The notes below the pieces were generated by a model. It saw nothing but the letters and a program-made list of their open reading frames with translations, was not told the origin of the DNA and made no database searches. Positions 12,370 to 24,800 of a stretch of DNA of 64,000 bases are shown piece after piece. Every line of letters begins with the position of its first letter. Position 1 is the stretch's first letter. The stretch comes from Anarhynchus alexandrinus (Eukaryota; Chordata; Aves; Charadriiformes; Charadriidae): NCBI GenBank assembly GCA_008711295.1, contig VUYV01000191.1:1492740-1556739 (forward strand), given 5' to 3'. A program made the translations under genes and the position numbers.

Positions 12370-12640
12370 CGGACTCATAAATACCCGCGTGTGAGCAGAA
12401 AGACCATTCCCGCACGCGTGGCTGCAGCGCTCCCGGGCTCCGTGAGCAACGTGCTGGAGATTAGTCTGCACTTTGATACTAGCAGCCGCCAGATAAAAGA
12501 AGAGGACGTGAAAAGGGCTACACCCCTAAAGAAATTAAAACGTTAAAAAGCGAGGAGGGTGGCCTCGCTCAGGTGAGGAGTTCCGTGAAATACCGGCTGC
12601 CTGTGAGACGCAGAGAGGAAGGTTCAGCGAGGGAAGGAAT
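12370..12640 (+). promoter_or_regulatory. CpG-rich block with strong splice-donor match
   Basis: Roughly 18 CpG dinucleotides occur in about 260 bases, far above the surrounding AT-rich DNA where CpG is scarce. A 79-codon open frame (12307-12546) overlaps it, but its product is not recognised. At 12570-12577 the sequence CAG|GTGAG matches the vertebrate 5' splice-site consensus, with the boundary after 12572. Together these could mark the first exon of a non-coding or undiscovered transcript, or a small CpG island. No core promoter motif or splice acceptor clearly delimits the block, so this is only a candidate. Confidence 0.3.
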
Positions 12641-13019
12641 GAAGCCATAAGCAAATGGGGTTTGCTTATATGAACTCAGAAACAGCTACCTCTAAGTAAA
12701 ACTTAAAATCCAGATAGTCAATGTGTCTTTAAAACTGTCTGTATTCTTATTGTATATATATATTAATTTTACATATATATAAAATACACTTCGAGCTACT
12801 GTTCCAGGAACTGCTACTGTTCCATTATATGTATTGTAGCATACTCACTTCAGTGGTACCTAGAAGCTCATCTGTTCTGTGCTCGGTTTCTGACAGTGCT
12901 CATCGAGCGCAAATGAAAGAGCTGCTGTGTAATTTTTGCCCTATGAATCAGTGACGTCTTCCTCAGCGGTAGGAAATCTCTATCCCTAAGTTTTTGGTGA
13001 AAAGACAGATTGCATATGC

Positions 13020-13040
13020 TTTTTTTTTTTTTTTTTTTTT
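13020..13040. repeat. poly(T) tract, 21 bp
   Basis: An uninterrupted run of 21 T. It could be a poly(A) tail of a minus-strand retrocopy, but the sequence on its right contains no recognisable gene or SINE. Confidence 0.9.
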
Positions 13041-13373
13041 CAGTAGAACTGGCATGTCTGCTCATCTTTCAAACTGAATCTTGTTTGAAGCACAAAGAAA
13101 ACAGGACAAAGAGGGAGAGTTCATCTTTTCCATGCCACACATCCAAAAGCTGTGATTTCAGACCCTGCTCAGGACAATAGAGAGCGATAACTCTTTCATC
13201 TTAAATTTTCTCTGTTGTTCTACAATAATCTAGTCATTTCATAGAATCATAGAATAGTTTGGGTCAGAAGGGACCTTTAAAGGCCATCCAGTCCACCACC
13301 CCTGCCATGAGCAGGGACATCTTCAACTAGATCAGGTTGCTCAGAGCCCCGTCCAACCTGGCCTGGAGTGTTT

Positions 13374-13904
13374 CATAGAATCATAGAATGGTTTAGGTTG
13401 GAAAGGACCTTGAAGATCATCGAGTTCCAACCCCCCTGCCATAGGCAGGGACACCTCCCACTAGACCAGGCTGCCCAAGGCCACGTCCAGCCTGGCCTTG
13501 AACACCTCCAGGGATGGGGCCTCAACAACCTCTCTGGGCAACCTGGGCCAGTGCCTCACCACCCTCAAAGTGAAAAACTTCTTCCTAATGTTCAATCTAA
13601 ACCTGCCCTCTTCCAGTTTGAAGCCATTCCCCCTTGTCCTATCACTACATGCCCCAGTAAAAAGTCCTTCCCCAGCTCTCCTGTAGGCCCCCTTTAGGTA
13701 CTGAAAGGCCGCAATAAGATCTCCCCGGAGCCTTCTCTTCTCCAGGCTGAACAGCCCCAACTCTTTCAGCCTCTCCTCATAGGAGAGGTGCTCCAGCCCT
13801 TGGATCATCCTCGTGGCCCTCCTCTGGACACGCTCCAGCAGGTCCATGTCCTTCTTATGTTGGGGACTCCAGAGCTGGACGCAGTACTCCAGGTGGGGTC
13901 TCCC
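13374..13904 (-). mobile_element. younger CR1 LINE nested in the older copy
   Basis: A well-preserved antisense CR1 3' end begins with the tail CATAGAATCATAGAATGG at 13374. It reads back through the 3' region and ORF2 C-terminus to about 13904, where similarity to the 30.2-kb copy stops. Between 13905 and 13924 lies filler that includes a CCAGGGATG word also found just beyond the junction (13930-13938). It belongs to the same subfamily as the copies at 2.9 kb and 29.7 kb. Confidence 0.95.
13461..13847 (-). pseudogene. CR1 ORF2 C-terminal fragment
   Basis: A 128-codon open frame covers the end of the CR1 ORF2 protein. In an intact element this protein supplies endonuclease and reverse transcriptase for target-primed reverse transcription. 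Visible blocks are [40 protein letters not shown] and [15 protein letters not shown]. Only the region downstream of the catalytic RT domain is present, because the copy is 5'-truncated. The apparent methionine start is accidental and no function is expected. The + strand frames at the same place are antisense shadows. Confidence 0.9.
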
Positions 13905-14772
13905 ACCAGGGATGTTGTTTCCCCTGTTTCCAGGGATGGGGCATCCACCACCTCTCTGGGCAACCTGGGCCAGGGTTTATTCCAAATATTCTGTCATGAT
14001 TGATTGTTTTTGGGAGGGGGAGCTAAAATAAGGTCTTTCTTCAACAGCTTCTGATGAGTTGTTAAGGCTCCAGCATGTTGCCCTGTTTCCTGTCTCACTA
14101 TCCCTCTTCTGTGCCACCTCGTCTTTTCATTCTGTTTAGCTTAAGTCCTTTGTCTGAGGACACTCACAGAAGCAGAAATAGGTGATTTTTTATTAGCATG
14201 TTTGGTGACCTATTTTGACAAACTTCAGAAGAACTGATGAGGTCTACATTTGGTGGCCTGAAATACACAGCCTTTGTATACGTACCCATACAGCAGAAAG
14301 CCGTTCCAAAGGCTGAGCTGTGTAGGTAGTCTCTAAAAAAGTGAAGGAGAACTAAAATGTACTCAGATGTGTTCTTCTATTGCTATTTTGATTAAAGAAA
14401 TTTCCTTCAAAGAATATAGTAGAGATTTTGCTGTTGCTGCTTTCAGACATAAACATTCAGATAAAAGGCAACATGGGATCATTTTGAGACAGTCAAGTTG
14501 AAATCAAAGAGAATTTTCAACAGGTTGGCAATCCTTACATCTGACTAAAACCTAAAGCTCTGGTCTGATGCAATTTGGATAAAGAAGTGTTTGAGGCTTT
14601 TCTTGACAAGAAAGTGAGACTAAAGGTTTCTTGTCATTTGACTAAGAAGGTTTCTGTAGCTCAGTAAATCATTTGGTAATATTTCTTCCCTCTGAGGTGG
14701 GGGTCTGTGTGTGCCTGTGCGTCCTCTGCCCCCCAGTCACATAGGGGAAAAGTGAATTCAAGAATTTTGTGA

Positions 14773-15402
14773 TCACAGAATGATAGAACGATTTGGGTCA
14801 GAAGGGACCTTTACAGCCCATCTAGTCCAACCCCCCTGCCATGAGCAGGAACATCTTCAACTAGATCAGGTTACTCAGAGCCCCATCCAACCTGACCTTG
14901 AATGCTGGTGGCATCTACCATCCCCTGTCCATGTTGACCTTGAATGGTATGGGGCATCTACCACCTCTCTGGGCAACCTGGGCCGGTGCTTCACCGCCCT
15001 CAGTGTAAAAAATTTCTTCCTTATATCTAGTCTAAATCTCCCCTCTTTTAGTTTTAAGCCATTACCCCTTGTCTTATCACAACAGGCCCTGCTAAAAAGT
15101 TTGTCCCCATCTTTCCTGTAGCCCCTTTAGGTACTGGAAGGGGCTCTAAGGCCTCCCCAGAGCCTTCTCTTCTCCAGGCTGAACACCCCCAACTCTCTCA
15201 GCCTGTCCTCACAGCAGAAGGGCTCCAGCCCTATGGTGATCTTCATGGCCTCCTCTGGACCCACTCCAACAGGTCCATGTCCTTCTTATACTGGGGGCCC
15301 CAGAGCTGGAGGCAGCACTGCAGGGGGATCTCCCCAGAGCGGAGCAGAGGGGCAGAATCCCCTCCCTCGCCCTGCTGGCCACGCTGCTGGGGATGCAGCC
15401 CG
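14773..15402 (-). mobile_element. CR1 LINE, older divergent copy
   Basis: An antisense CR1 whose 3' tail starts at 14773 (TCACAGAATGATAGAACG). It reads back to the ORF2 segment around GATGCAGCCC near 15402, where similarity to CR1 stops. Coding frames are broken. Between 14892 and 14962 the words TGACCTTGAATG and GGCATCTACCA occur twice, which looks like a local tandem duplication of about 45 bp within the element. More diverged than the 13.4-kb copy. Confidence 0.9.
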
Positions 15403-17219
15403 GTGATCTTGCAGATGGTGTGGTACACAGGACGTAAAAAGAGAGAACACTAGTGATTTTACTACGTGCATTTCTACCTTAATAAATAGTAAGAGGTGCA
15501 GCCAAATAATCAGATTTAATTCAACGCAGTTGGGCACAGTTGTCCTTCCCTCCTGTGGAGAGCCCTAGATCAGAGGTAGCGGAAGGTCTGAATTGGCTCT
15601 CCAAATTAGAGAAAAGCTTTGCCTCCAGATGAGTATTAGTGACATAATTTGCAGTGCATTGCGGGAAAACTCTTTTGTAGCTTTTTATATCAGACATAGG
15701 TTGTGAATTAATGTCAGTTTTCCAGCCTTTACGATAGTTTAACTAATTTAAAAAAACATGTCGATTGTGATACGACGGAGTTTGGCTTTTTATAGCAGAA
15801 ATCGTGTGTATGTGTGCCTGGTTTTTTTGCTTGCTAGATGAGATCTCAGCATTCCCATGAATTTTTGGGGGGAACAAATTCACATCTTCAGTATTTAGCC
15901 ACGGCTGTGTTTTTTCCAATATCAATTTGTATTAAAATCTATTAAGCATTCCTCTATGTTTTTAAAGACTCTTTCTTTTTAGCTGTGATAATTCAATGTC
16001 AAATATTTTAGAGACAAGACTGAGTCGCATTTTAATGTGGCTTTTTTCTGTTAATTTCAGTCATTTTTGCAAATGGGAGGTATTACCTCTGTTATTGAAT
16101 GGCTGAATATCAGTGAGCCAGGCATCTAGTCAAAACCCCTGAATTTTATTTATCACATCCAAATGTGACTTAAAACAGAGTAGTTGTACACTGTTATATA
16201 AACTTAATGTATTGAGAAGTACCCCCAAAAGAATCCAATGTAGTATTTGGACTGTGAACTACCACTTCAAATAACCAACATCCACAGTTCAGCAGAAGCA
16301 ATATTTTACATTTATGACAATTTTAGAAATATTAAACAGAGTTTGCCAGTTTATTAACAAAAGAGCAAAAGCAGAAAAAAAGAATATGTTCAGAAAGATA
16401 ATTTCTTCACAATTTGGCATGTTTTCAGTCTTCTGAATTATTTTGTTTGGGAGGAAACCCTTACTTGAGAGAAGCAGATCAGCTGCGATTCAATTCATTA
16501 TGGAAGTAATGATGTAAAAATCATCCCTGTTTTTCAGCTGACTGGCTGATCAGTGCCGAGGCTCTTTCCTCATCATGAGCTGGCTATTGTGTCACTGTCA
16601 GTGGCGATAATAAAAATAGTAGCCCATGGACGTAGCCTTACATCCTGTGTTTTAACAGAAGTCTTTTTTTTTACTTCATGCACACTGCCTGTTAAAAATC
16701 AGAACCGGATATGCTCTGATATCCAGCTTGAGAGGTGGGAAAACCATCTGACTACTAAGTAATAGAAAATCCAGGCTAGATCAAATAAAGCAAAATGACT
16801 GCTGGACTTCACTTTGATTTCAGGATTCATTCAAAAGAAAATGATTAAGTAATTGCCTCATTGAGGACACTTGCGCAGCTCCTAGACTTTCCAGGTGCCA
16901 GGAGTTTATTTCAGGTGAATAATTAAACTGTCAAATCCCTGACTCTAGAAATGAAAGCTGAAAAGAACTTATTTCTTTGCAGAGTTTAGTATTCTTGCTT
17001 ATATGTAGAATCAGCTGACCAACTTTACTTTCTCGTTTACAAGTTGAAGCGTCAGCCAGGGACTGAGGTGCAGGGACTTCATACAGGGGTACGCAGCTTC
17101 GAGCTGGTGTGGTACATTGTGTGCATCTTCGTATCCTCTTGTACTCCCATCTGCCCACTGAGGGAACTGTGCTCCACGGAGGGAAAATCTGTTACCTCTG
17201 TGAAACCATCTTTCCTATT
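15403..17219. other. no recognised gene
   Basis: AT-rich DNA between two CR1 insertions. The frame at 16553-16762 (69 codons) resembles no known family. Nothing else recognised. Confidence 0.55.
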
Positions 17220-17457
17220 AGATTTAGATCAGGTATTAGGAAGAAATTCTTTATTGCGAGGGTGGTGAGCCCCTGGCGCAGGTTGCCCAGAGAAGCTGTG
17301 GCTGCCCCATCCCTGGAGGTGTTCAAGGCCGGGTTGGACGGGGCTTGGAGCAACCTGGTCTGGTGGGAGGTGTCCCTGCCCATGGCAGGGGGGTTGGAAC
17401 TGGGTGATCTTTAAAGTCCTTTCCAACCCAAACCATTTTATGATTCTACGATTCTAT
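17220..17457 (+). mobile_element. CR1 LINE 3' end
   Basis: A short sense CR1 fragment starts in the late ORF2 region (AGATTTAGATCAGGTATTAG) and ends in the tail ATTCTACGATTCTATC. It contains the [20 protein letters not shown] block in frame (17109-17414). It belongs to a somewhat different subfamily from the 13.4-kb copy: it has GCTTGGAGCAACCTGGT where the other has a CCTTGGGCAGCC-type version. Confidence 0.93.
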
Positions 17458-18710
17458 CTTCAGACTAAGGAAATGTGTTTGCATGGCATCTGCACAGGGC
17501 AGCAGTTATGGTATGGAGGTTGCACATTTCTAAACTGTGACGTACTCATCTTCGGAAGGGTAATTTTCTCAAGCAGTAAGATTTTCCTTCGAATCCTTTC
17601 GCTGTTAGAGAGAAATCCCAAAGATGTCAAACACAATGGAGTCTTGCTAGAAGGGAAAGAAGCCAACCGCATAGGGAGGCTCAGAGGCAATATGGATCCC
17701 TGGACTTTCACAGAATAGCACGTTCGGGAACCTTCTGTATCTCAGAGACTTCAGAGAAAAAGATTAACCTAGCTATTACGAGGTATTTTGAACCACCAGA
17801 AATTAAGCAGCCAGAATATTCCTTTGACTGTTTCCAAAGGCGTTCACTACTTTTGACCTGGTTTAGTTTTGATAGCTTAGCTTCTCATGGGCAGCCGTGC
17901 TTCATCCCTTGAGTTTAATTTTGCTTGACAAGTTGGGATCTTAATATTTGTTAATTAACAGTTCATTCTCTCATCAAAACTGCGGAGTTCCCAGATGATT
18001 GGCTAGTGTGTCCCTAAAGTTGTGCCATACATAATTGTTGCACCTGTTATAGAGTCTTGGGGCCCTGCAAGTCCATGGGATTTCGTTCATTCTGAAGCTC
18101 AATATATTAGCGCTTTATTTTTTCTCTGCGTTTAATAAATTCTTAGCCTTGATGTTCCGTAAGCCATTCCTCTGCATCTCGGTTGTCATATGCCAGTACC
18201 AATTTTCTGATAGAACTAACTGAATTGTTATGGGGGTAAAGAAGTCAATCTTCATTAATTAATAAATTAAATAGAGTGGTACTATAATCTTGTTATTCAA
18301 CTCTTTGGTGATTTTGAAGATGTTCTTCATTTATTAACGCCACGTTCCTCAATCTAATTAATATATTTTTATAGATATTAATGGTTTTATTGTAAAAATA
18401 TTTATTCTTTCTACATGTTTGTACGTGCAAGATTTCCATCTATTGTCAATTGCAGAAATGTAGTTACATAAATGCGATTATTTTGTCCCAAATTATGCAG
18501 TAGCATTTTTATGTGACCATCCAAATGAAACATTAGAAATGAATGAGGGCCTTACTTAAATTTTCAAATGAGACACTGGTTAGGATATGTAGGAGGGAAT
18601 ACAGGGAGACTCTCAAATCGATTTTAACAGCAGCTTATAATTTAATTAACCATTAACCAGGACGGTATAGACTGCCTCCATGTTAAGCTACCAGGTTGTT
18701 AACCAGCTCC
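17458..18710. other. no recognised gene
   Basis: AT-rich DNA. Open frames at 17404-17718 (+) and 17460-17711 (-) overlap but match no family I recognise. Nothing else seen. Confidence 0.5.
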
Positions 18711-18834
18711 ATTTAGAATCACCTAGAGAAAAGAAAAAAATGGAAATCCCTGGGAGAAAGAATCATAGAATCATAGAATGGTATTTAGAAGCACCTAGAG
18801 AAAGGAAAAAAAGGGAAATCCCTGGGAGAAAGAA
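18711..18834. repeat. 52-bp direct duplication flanking a CR1 tail
   Basis: Copy 1 (18711-18762) and copy 2 (18783-18834) are each 52 bp and differ at only three positions by my count. They are separated by exactly 20 bp that read as a CR1 terminal tail. The arrangement looks like a very long target-site duplication around an almost completely 5'-truncated CR1. CR1 insertions usually show no clear duplication or a very short one. Confidence 0.9.
18763..18782 (-). mobile_element. 20-bp CR1 3'-tail stub
   Basis: The spacer between the two 52-bp repeats is TCATAGAATCATAGAATGGT, identical to the antisense 3' terminus of the CR1 copies elsewhere in this window. No other CR1 sequence is attached. 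Confidence 0.8.
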
Positions 18835-21800
18835 GTTAACTTTGTTTGATTCGTGCTGATTTATCGCCCAAGTTTGGTTTTGGTTATGTTCCACTCTTTT
18901 TGTTTGCAGAATGGTGCCTCCGTTTTTGGTCTGTTGATGGGTTATACCTGTATGGGCTCCCCTTGCTCTCTTCTCTGGAAGCAACTCATGATATAGTCCA
19001 GAGTTCCTTGATCCGGCTGAGAAAAGGGTGGGAACAGATTTGTCTAGTTAGCAGACAGACTCGAGAGTCTCAAAAAACAAAGCAAAAGGCTTTTTATAAG
19101 GTTAGAAGTTACTCTAAATGCTTACAGCTGCGATCTCGAGTCACTGCTATCACTGCAATCACTTCTCAGACAGTGAGATGCATATCATTAACTTTGAGAA
19201 GTGTGTGATTCAGAATTTGTGACTCACAATAAGGTGTTTGTAACAACCAAACCGCAGTAAAAGTAAGAAGACGTGGTAGCAGCATCTCCGAGACTCACAA
19301 AGGGTACACGATGTCCTGAAGCAGCTGTCATTTCAAAAATAAGGATTTCTTAAGGGTTTTTTGTAGCTTTTTCATTGATGAAAACTGAACTCTAGAAACT
19401 GCAGGCAATAGGATGCCTTAGGCAGCCAAGCACATCAGAATATGGTGCATGGGGTGACTTTTACTACTCCTGCTATTTAAAGTCCCGTTTTCATGAGCTT
19501 ATTAGCTACTAGTGATCCCTGAGGAAAAATACAATTAAAACTTAATCATACCAAAAGCTGAGGTTCTTCTGATTCAGCGAACTTGTAATCTTTTATATTT
19601 AGCAGTTTACTTGTAAGTGTCTTCGTACTAAGAATGCAAGATGCATAAATTAGCTTTGGTTTGCAATAATGCTGCTGCTCCTGCAAACTCAGATGGCACA
19701 TTTTGTCTGCGTGTCTGTAAGACTTTAAGGAATTCTGACTGGCAGCATTATTTTATTTATTTATTTATTTTCCACATCAGAGCAGAGCTTTTATTCCCTT
19801 TAACAATGATATTGGACAACCTCCCATACCCAGTCCTGTTCTCTACAGAAGATTCAGACAGTTAATAACGGGTAAATGTGAAGAATATGAACAGCTTTTA
19901 AAGAGAGTCTGTGCATATAGTTGTGAAAATAGCTGATTGTTGCGGCCTTTCTTTTTTCCCATTCAAACTGAAAACTGAGTGAAAATCATTTGAAGCGAAT
20001 CTTTTTAAAGTTTTAATCTTTGGGTGAAATCCAAAACAGTCAAAAGTGTTTATTTTGAGGAAATTAAATTTTTCATTTGAAAATATAAAAGCAGGATGTT
20101 TCTACTGGAAAAAAAAAAATTAAATCACAGTTCAGTCAGTTCAATGTGAGTACTTTCATTACTCTTTTTATACTTTTTTCCACTCAGAAAGTTTTTCTAG
20201 AAAGCTATTTCACACATCTCTTTTGTGGTATGACTAAATTGTAGAACGATTGTAAACATACCAGAACTTTGGAACATCATCGCATCCTGACGCAGGGCAC
20301 AGATCCCCTTTTCCTATGTGGGCTTTTTCCGGCCAACCTCTGAAGGGAACCTGGGCCAAACCTTACTCCCGCTATTGCTTTGATCACACAGTAGATTAAA
20401 AATCGAAAAACACATACAGTGTGTACCGTACGATGAATAACTCTGTATTTCAGTTCTTCTAGAGGCAATCCAGAATTTTGTTGTCTCTTGGCTTAACAGA
20501 AAAGTAATGGCAGCAGTCTCACCAGTTAAATCTGAACATTTGGACTTCTGACTAATTGTGTAAGGCTAAGTTAATTATCTGGTTGTCACAACTGCTTAAG
20601 TGAAGTAGAAATTTACAAATTAAGGAAGTTATTTCACTTTCTGTGAAAAGTTCTTCTTTCAAATAAGCTTTTTTACAGTAATTGACAGATTTTTGACTAA
20701 TTGGAATAGGAATATATTTGAGGGCTCAATTTACTTTCTCTACCACTTTTCCTTAAATTCTGGTGTGTTGATTTGACACTACTCAGGTTTCCGTGTCCAG
20801 CCTCAATAGTGAGCAAGCATAAACAGTTATGCTCAGAATCAAAACATCTTCTTCACTAAGGTGTTTTTAAGATACAATTCTGACAGTCTGTGTTTTCAGG
20901 GTACAAAAGATCTGTGCCTGTTCACAGGACCAAAATTCCAGGATTAGAGTTGGTTTTTGTTCACGAAGAGAGCTATGAGCTTTGTAAAAATTAGAATTCT
21001 CAAAATAGTTAGGGGAAAGAGTAGTTCAAAGGAAAAAAAAACCCACTTTATTATTATTTTTCATAGTGGGAGTTTAGAATAGCATCCTTACTAGCCACAC
21101 TCTAGGAAGAAATACAATTAAAAGACTCAGAGAGAGTCTTTTACCTTTAGTAATTTTAATCAGTGATACATTTCCATAAACACATTTTTTCTGTAAACAA
21201 TTTGCAAGGGAATGTATTTCATGCTGTTTGAACATGCTGAGACCAACTTTATTCTGATACATTCAGGTCTTTTAAAACAACTGAAATAGGACCCATTCTG
21301 TGCTTGCTGGAGGGCACCGTGTCACAAAGATTATAAAACTATAAACGACTGCATTCTCCCTGTGACTGGCCTTGAGACGTCTAAAATTACTTATGATTAG
21401 ACAGTTTGCAAATAACCCTTTCAAATCTGTCGTCTCATTAAAGCCGTACGTTGTTGGTTACCCGACAAGCTGTACCCGCCACTTTATCCTATCCGAAATA
21501 CCTGTCTGAATTTTTCCACCGCTACGACAGCACGGTTCTGGTAGCTATTTTGAAAGTTAAATGTAAAACAGCTTCGCCACCCCGTGCGTGGTCTCGTCTT
21601 AAACTCCAGGTGCGTGATCACAGAGATCGTGATGTCAGGCATGTCCTGCCATACACGAAAATTTGGTTTTCCCTAATCAGGCGGCTTCTTTTCCCCAGCT
21701 AAAGGAGAACTGAAGGGATGCTCTTATCTATAGAAAGACCCTTCTGTCAAGATTTATCTGATCTCCATCGGAAATATTCATAGCTATTCATCAAGGTATT

Positions 21801-24800
21801 GAGTAACACTGTTTCCTTGCAAAGCCTTTTGATACCTACAAATTCCGTATAGTAAAACAGGAAGAACTTTTAAAAATCCAGGGGAATCGTGTTCTTTCAT
21901 TCAAAAAAAGTGTGTCTGTATGAAGAATTTCAGCTCTAGTAGGGGTAGAAAAGAGCTCTTTTGAACTGGAATGGAGTGCTGAAGCATTTAGACCTCTAAC
22001 GCTTTGTCCAAAATTTCTGTTAGGCGATATGCCCCCTAAAATAGTATGTACAAAATAGATACGCCTTCACCAATTTATATGCAGGTAATTTCATATCATC
22101 CTGGTATCGGCCGTGCCTGCTTTTTCATAATCTTTGCTTAAATCCCTTTTAAATGCTTTATCATAACAGTCTCGGGTAGGTTATGCTCTGGCAGTCAGAA
22201 ACAATCCGCACCTCGCAGACACACGGGCAAATAAAGGCAGCGCGAAGCGGGGTTAAGCTGCTAAATCAATCTGGGGACTCGAGATTTCCAAGACTTCTTC
22301 CAGGTGCAAAGAACAACCCAGTTTCGCTACAGTATTAGCATTTTTCTGTTCTCCTTGTGTCACACAGGCAGGGGGGAGGGGAGAAATCCAGAGACCCTTC
22401 GCAATAACGGGTAAGTGATTTGATAGCCCAAGAGCACAGAGCAGCGGTATTCTGCCCATAAATAAAACCAACCCTCTCTATGAGAAATACCGTCTCCCGG
22501 GTTACATTAACTTGCAGTAAGAGTGAAGTGTGCTAATGGTTGTCACTGATTGCTCCTTTACCAAGAAGTTTCAACTTCTCATGTTGGAGGACAGTTTAAC
22601 AGCATTAGAGCTTTTATTTTCCCTCTCCCGTTTATATTGGACTTGAGTGTCCCATGACTCCTAATTATTAGAATTTGCATCCCTTAACTTATTTTTACTC
22701 CCTTTTTGGCCAGACTTTGTTTCGTTTGTAGTGATATCCTGTTGATCGTTATGTCTTGCTGTTGTTCTGACTTCCTCTAAACTAACCCCCAGCACAACGT
22801 TTTCTCTGTCTTGTTCTGGTTTGTGTATCTGTCTCATTCTGTGTCTATTTAAGGACCATAGACAAATCAGCAGAATTCCTGCTTTTTTGATCAAGTCCAC
22901 CTTTTTCAACACCTGCATCTCCCTTCATTGTCCCATAGGTTATCACGCGTCACTCCATGTGTGCGCGCATCCATACATTTCTACATACGCATACCCATAG
23001 AAATACATACACATGTAAAGGATATTCAGGAAAAAAAGTGGGTTTGGATGTAGCAATGTATCAAGTGGATCAGTGAATGTTTTCAAACAAAAAGAAGAAA
23101 CAAAAATAAAGGGGCTTTTTAAACTAACAGTTGTTAATGTCTATACTTTTTCTGTTGCCATCTATACAAGCATCCACAGAATGTAAAAAATCTAAATGTT
23201 CTGTGAGTCAGTTTGACAAAAACCCTTTCTTTCACAGACTTATCCTGTGCCAAAATGTTATGCCCTGCATGTTTTGTGCTAGGAGGTGGATTTTTTTATT
23301 GTTTTATTTCTGTATTCTTACAAGACTGCAATTACATTTTGTATCAGGTTTGACGTTTTGCCTTGCCTTTTGTCTGTCTGTGACTACATGGAAAATGGAT
23401 GTGTAAGCATTAATACCGTACTTTGTAAAGCGATGCAGGAATAAATGGTGGGACGAGATTTAAGACAAAGGAAAATCAAGAAATATCATAGCATCATACA
23501 GCTCATCCACTTATAGTTCTATGTATACAAAAAGGAAGGGCAGCAGTGAGGGATATTTCTATTAATTGAAATTGGTCCATTGCCGTGTTAGTTCAACAGC
23601 AGAGAAGAATCAGTAAGTAGCAACAGTGAACAAGGAAAAAAAAAAAACAACTTGGAAATCAAATTGTTTTATGACTATTTATTGAATTAGTGACTTGGCC
23701 ATTGTCGTGGAACTGACTGGGCTCCGCTCGGGCACGAGCTATTTCACTTCAAAACAACCTGATTGGAATGATTTCTTTTGTCACACTGCTGGATGTGACC
23801 TCGTCTCCCAGCGGATTGTTATGTTCTGTGTGACTGACTTCCTCCCTCTCCCTTTGTGCACGTGTGCATAGTTAGTGATTCTGTCTATTAGACCAACCAA
23901 GTAAACATTGGTCGCCTTTGGGGAGCGGAGATATGACACTGGCAGTGGTCTGCAGTTGCTCCCTGTCACTGTTGTTTTGGGGTCGGTTTTTTCCTGGTTT
24001 GCTTCCTAAAGTTCTGTTTTGTTTGATGAAAGGAAGTTTTTTTTTTTTTTGCCTGGAATAAGGTGTAATAAGGCAACATTTATAAAACTGGGTTTAATGA
24101 TCTATTTTAATTAGGATCAAACTTATAAAATTCAGATTTAAAAAAACAAAAAACAAACAAAACTTAACGTTTTTTTCCTAGGAATGCTTTTAGCTTGTGA
24201 GTTAAATTGTTGCATTTTCACACTCAATAAAGACCCTGACAGAAGAATTTTGACCATCTATTCCTATATGTGAATAGCACATTTCCTTAATAACTATAGG
24301 CATGCCATGGGTTTGTTTTGAACCTTAGAGATTTCGGTTTGTACCTACCATCAAGGGATTTTCCCATCTGCCATGGGTTGCTGGAAAACTCTTCTTCTGG
24401 TCCACATCCTTGTGAACTTAACTCTAAAGCAGTAGGTGAGACTGCTCTGGTTGCTCCTGAACGCCACAGAAGTGTGGTTTGGATTCCGACGTTTGCTGAG
24501 ACTTGTACTGTTCTGTAGTCTGTTAGGTGAGAAGCAAAAAAAGATAAAAAAAATCTTTACTCTTAATTAACCTAAAATCTCCTATTAACTTAAGCTTGAA
24601 ATCTTTACCTAAGATATTTCTTCCTCTTACTTCTCCACCTCTACTTGTTTGCAACCACCCTCTGAAGGGGAGATAAGGGCAAAAAGGGCAAAAGATAAGA
24701 TCCTTTTCTGCTGTTCTAATGCACCAGTCTTGTTTATTCCCCTAATGAAAACATTCCTTCTCGTTGTCCGTATTTTCATGCCTGGCACCAACTTTGTGGA

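Larger units (their letters stand above)
13240..13976 (-). mobile_element. older CR1 LINE, split by a younger CR1
   Basis: The 3' end of an antisense CR1 starts at 13240 (CATAGAATCATAGAATAG) and proceeds to GGAGTGTTT at 13373. Its sequence resumes at about 13925 with TGTTTCCAGGGATGGGGCAT and the CACCTCTCTGGGCAACCTG block, ending near 13976. The two pieces join into one normal CR1 3' region if 13374-13924 is removed. The insertion is flanked by TGTTT on both sides (13369-13373 and 13925-13929), a possible short target-site duplication or the shared edge of the target. Confidence 0.88.

Noticed and set aside
17404..17718. 104-codon frame next to a CR1 tail
   Set aside because: Its first part is CR1 tail translation and the rest matches nothing I know.
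18846..19208. 120-codon open frame on the plus strand, possibly LTR-like
   Set aside because: No motif of any protein family. I looked for long terminal repeat ends or a paired copy in the window and found none.
21451..21702. 83-codon frame in a CpG-richer patch
   Set aside because: No protein family recognised and no splice or promoter signals. The base composition alone is not enough.
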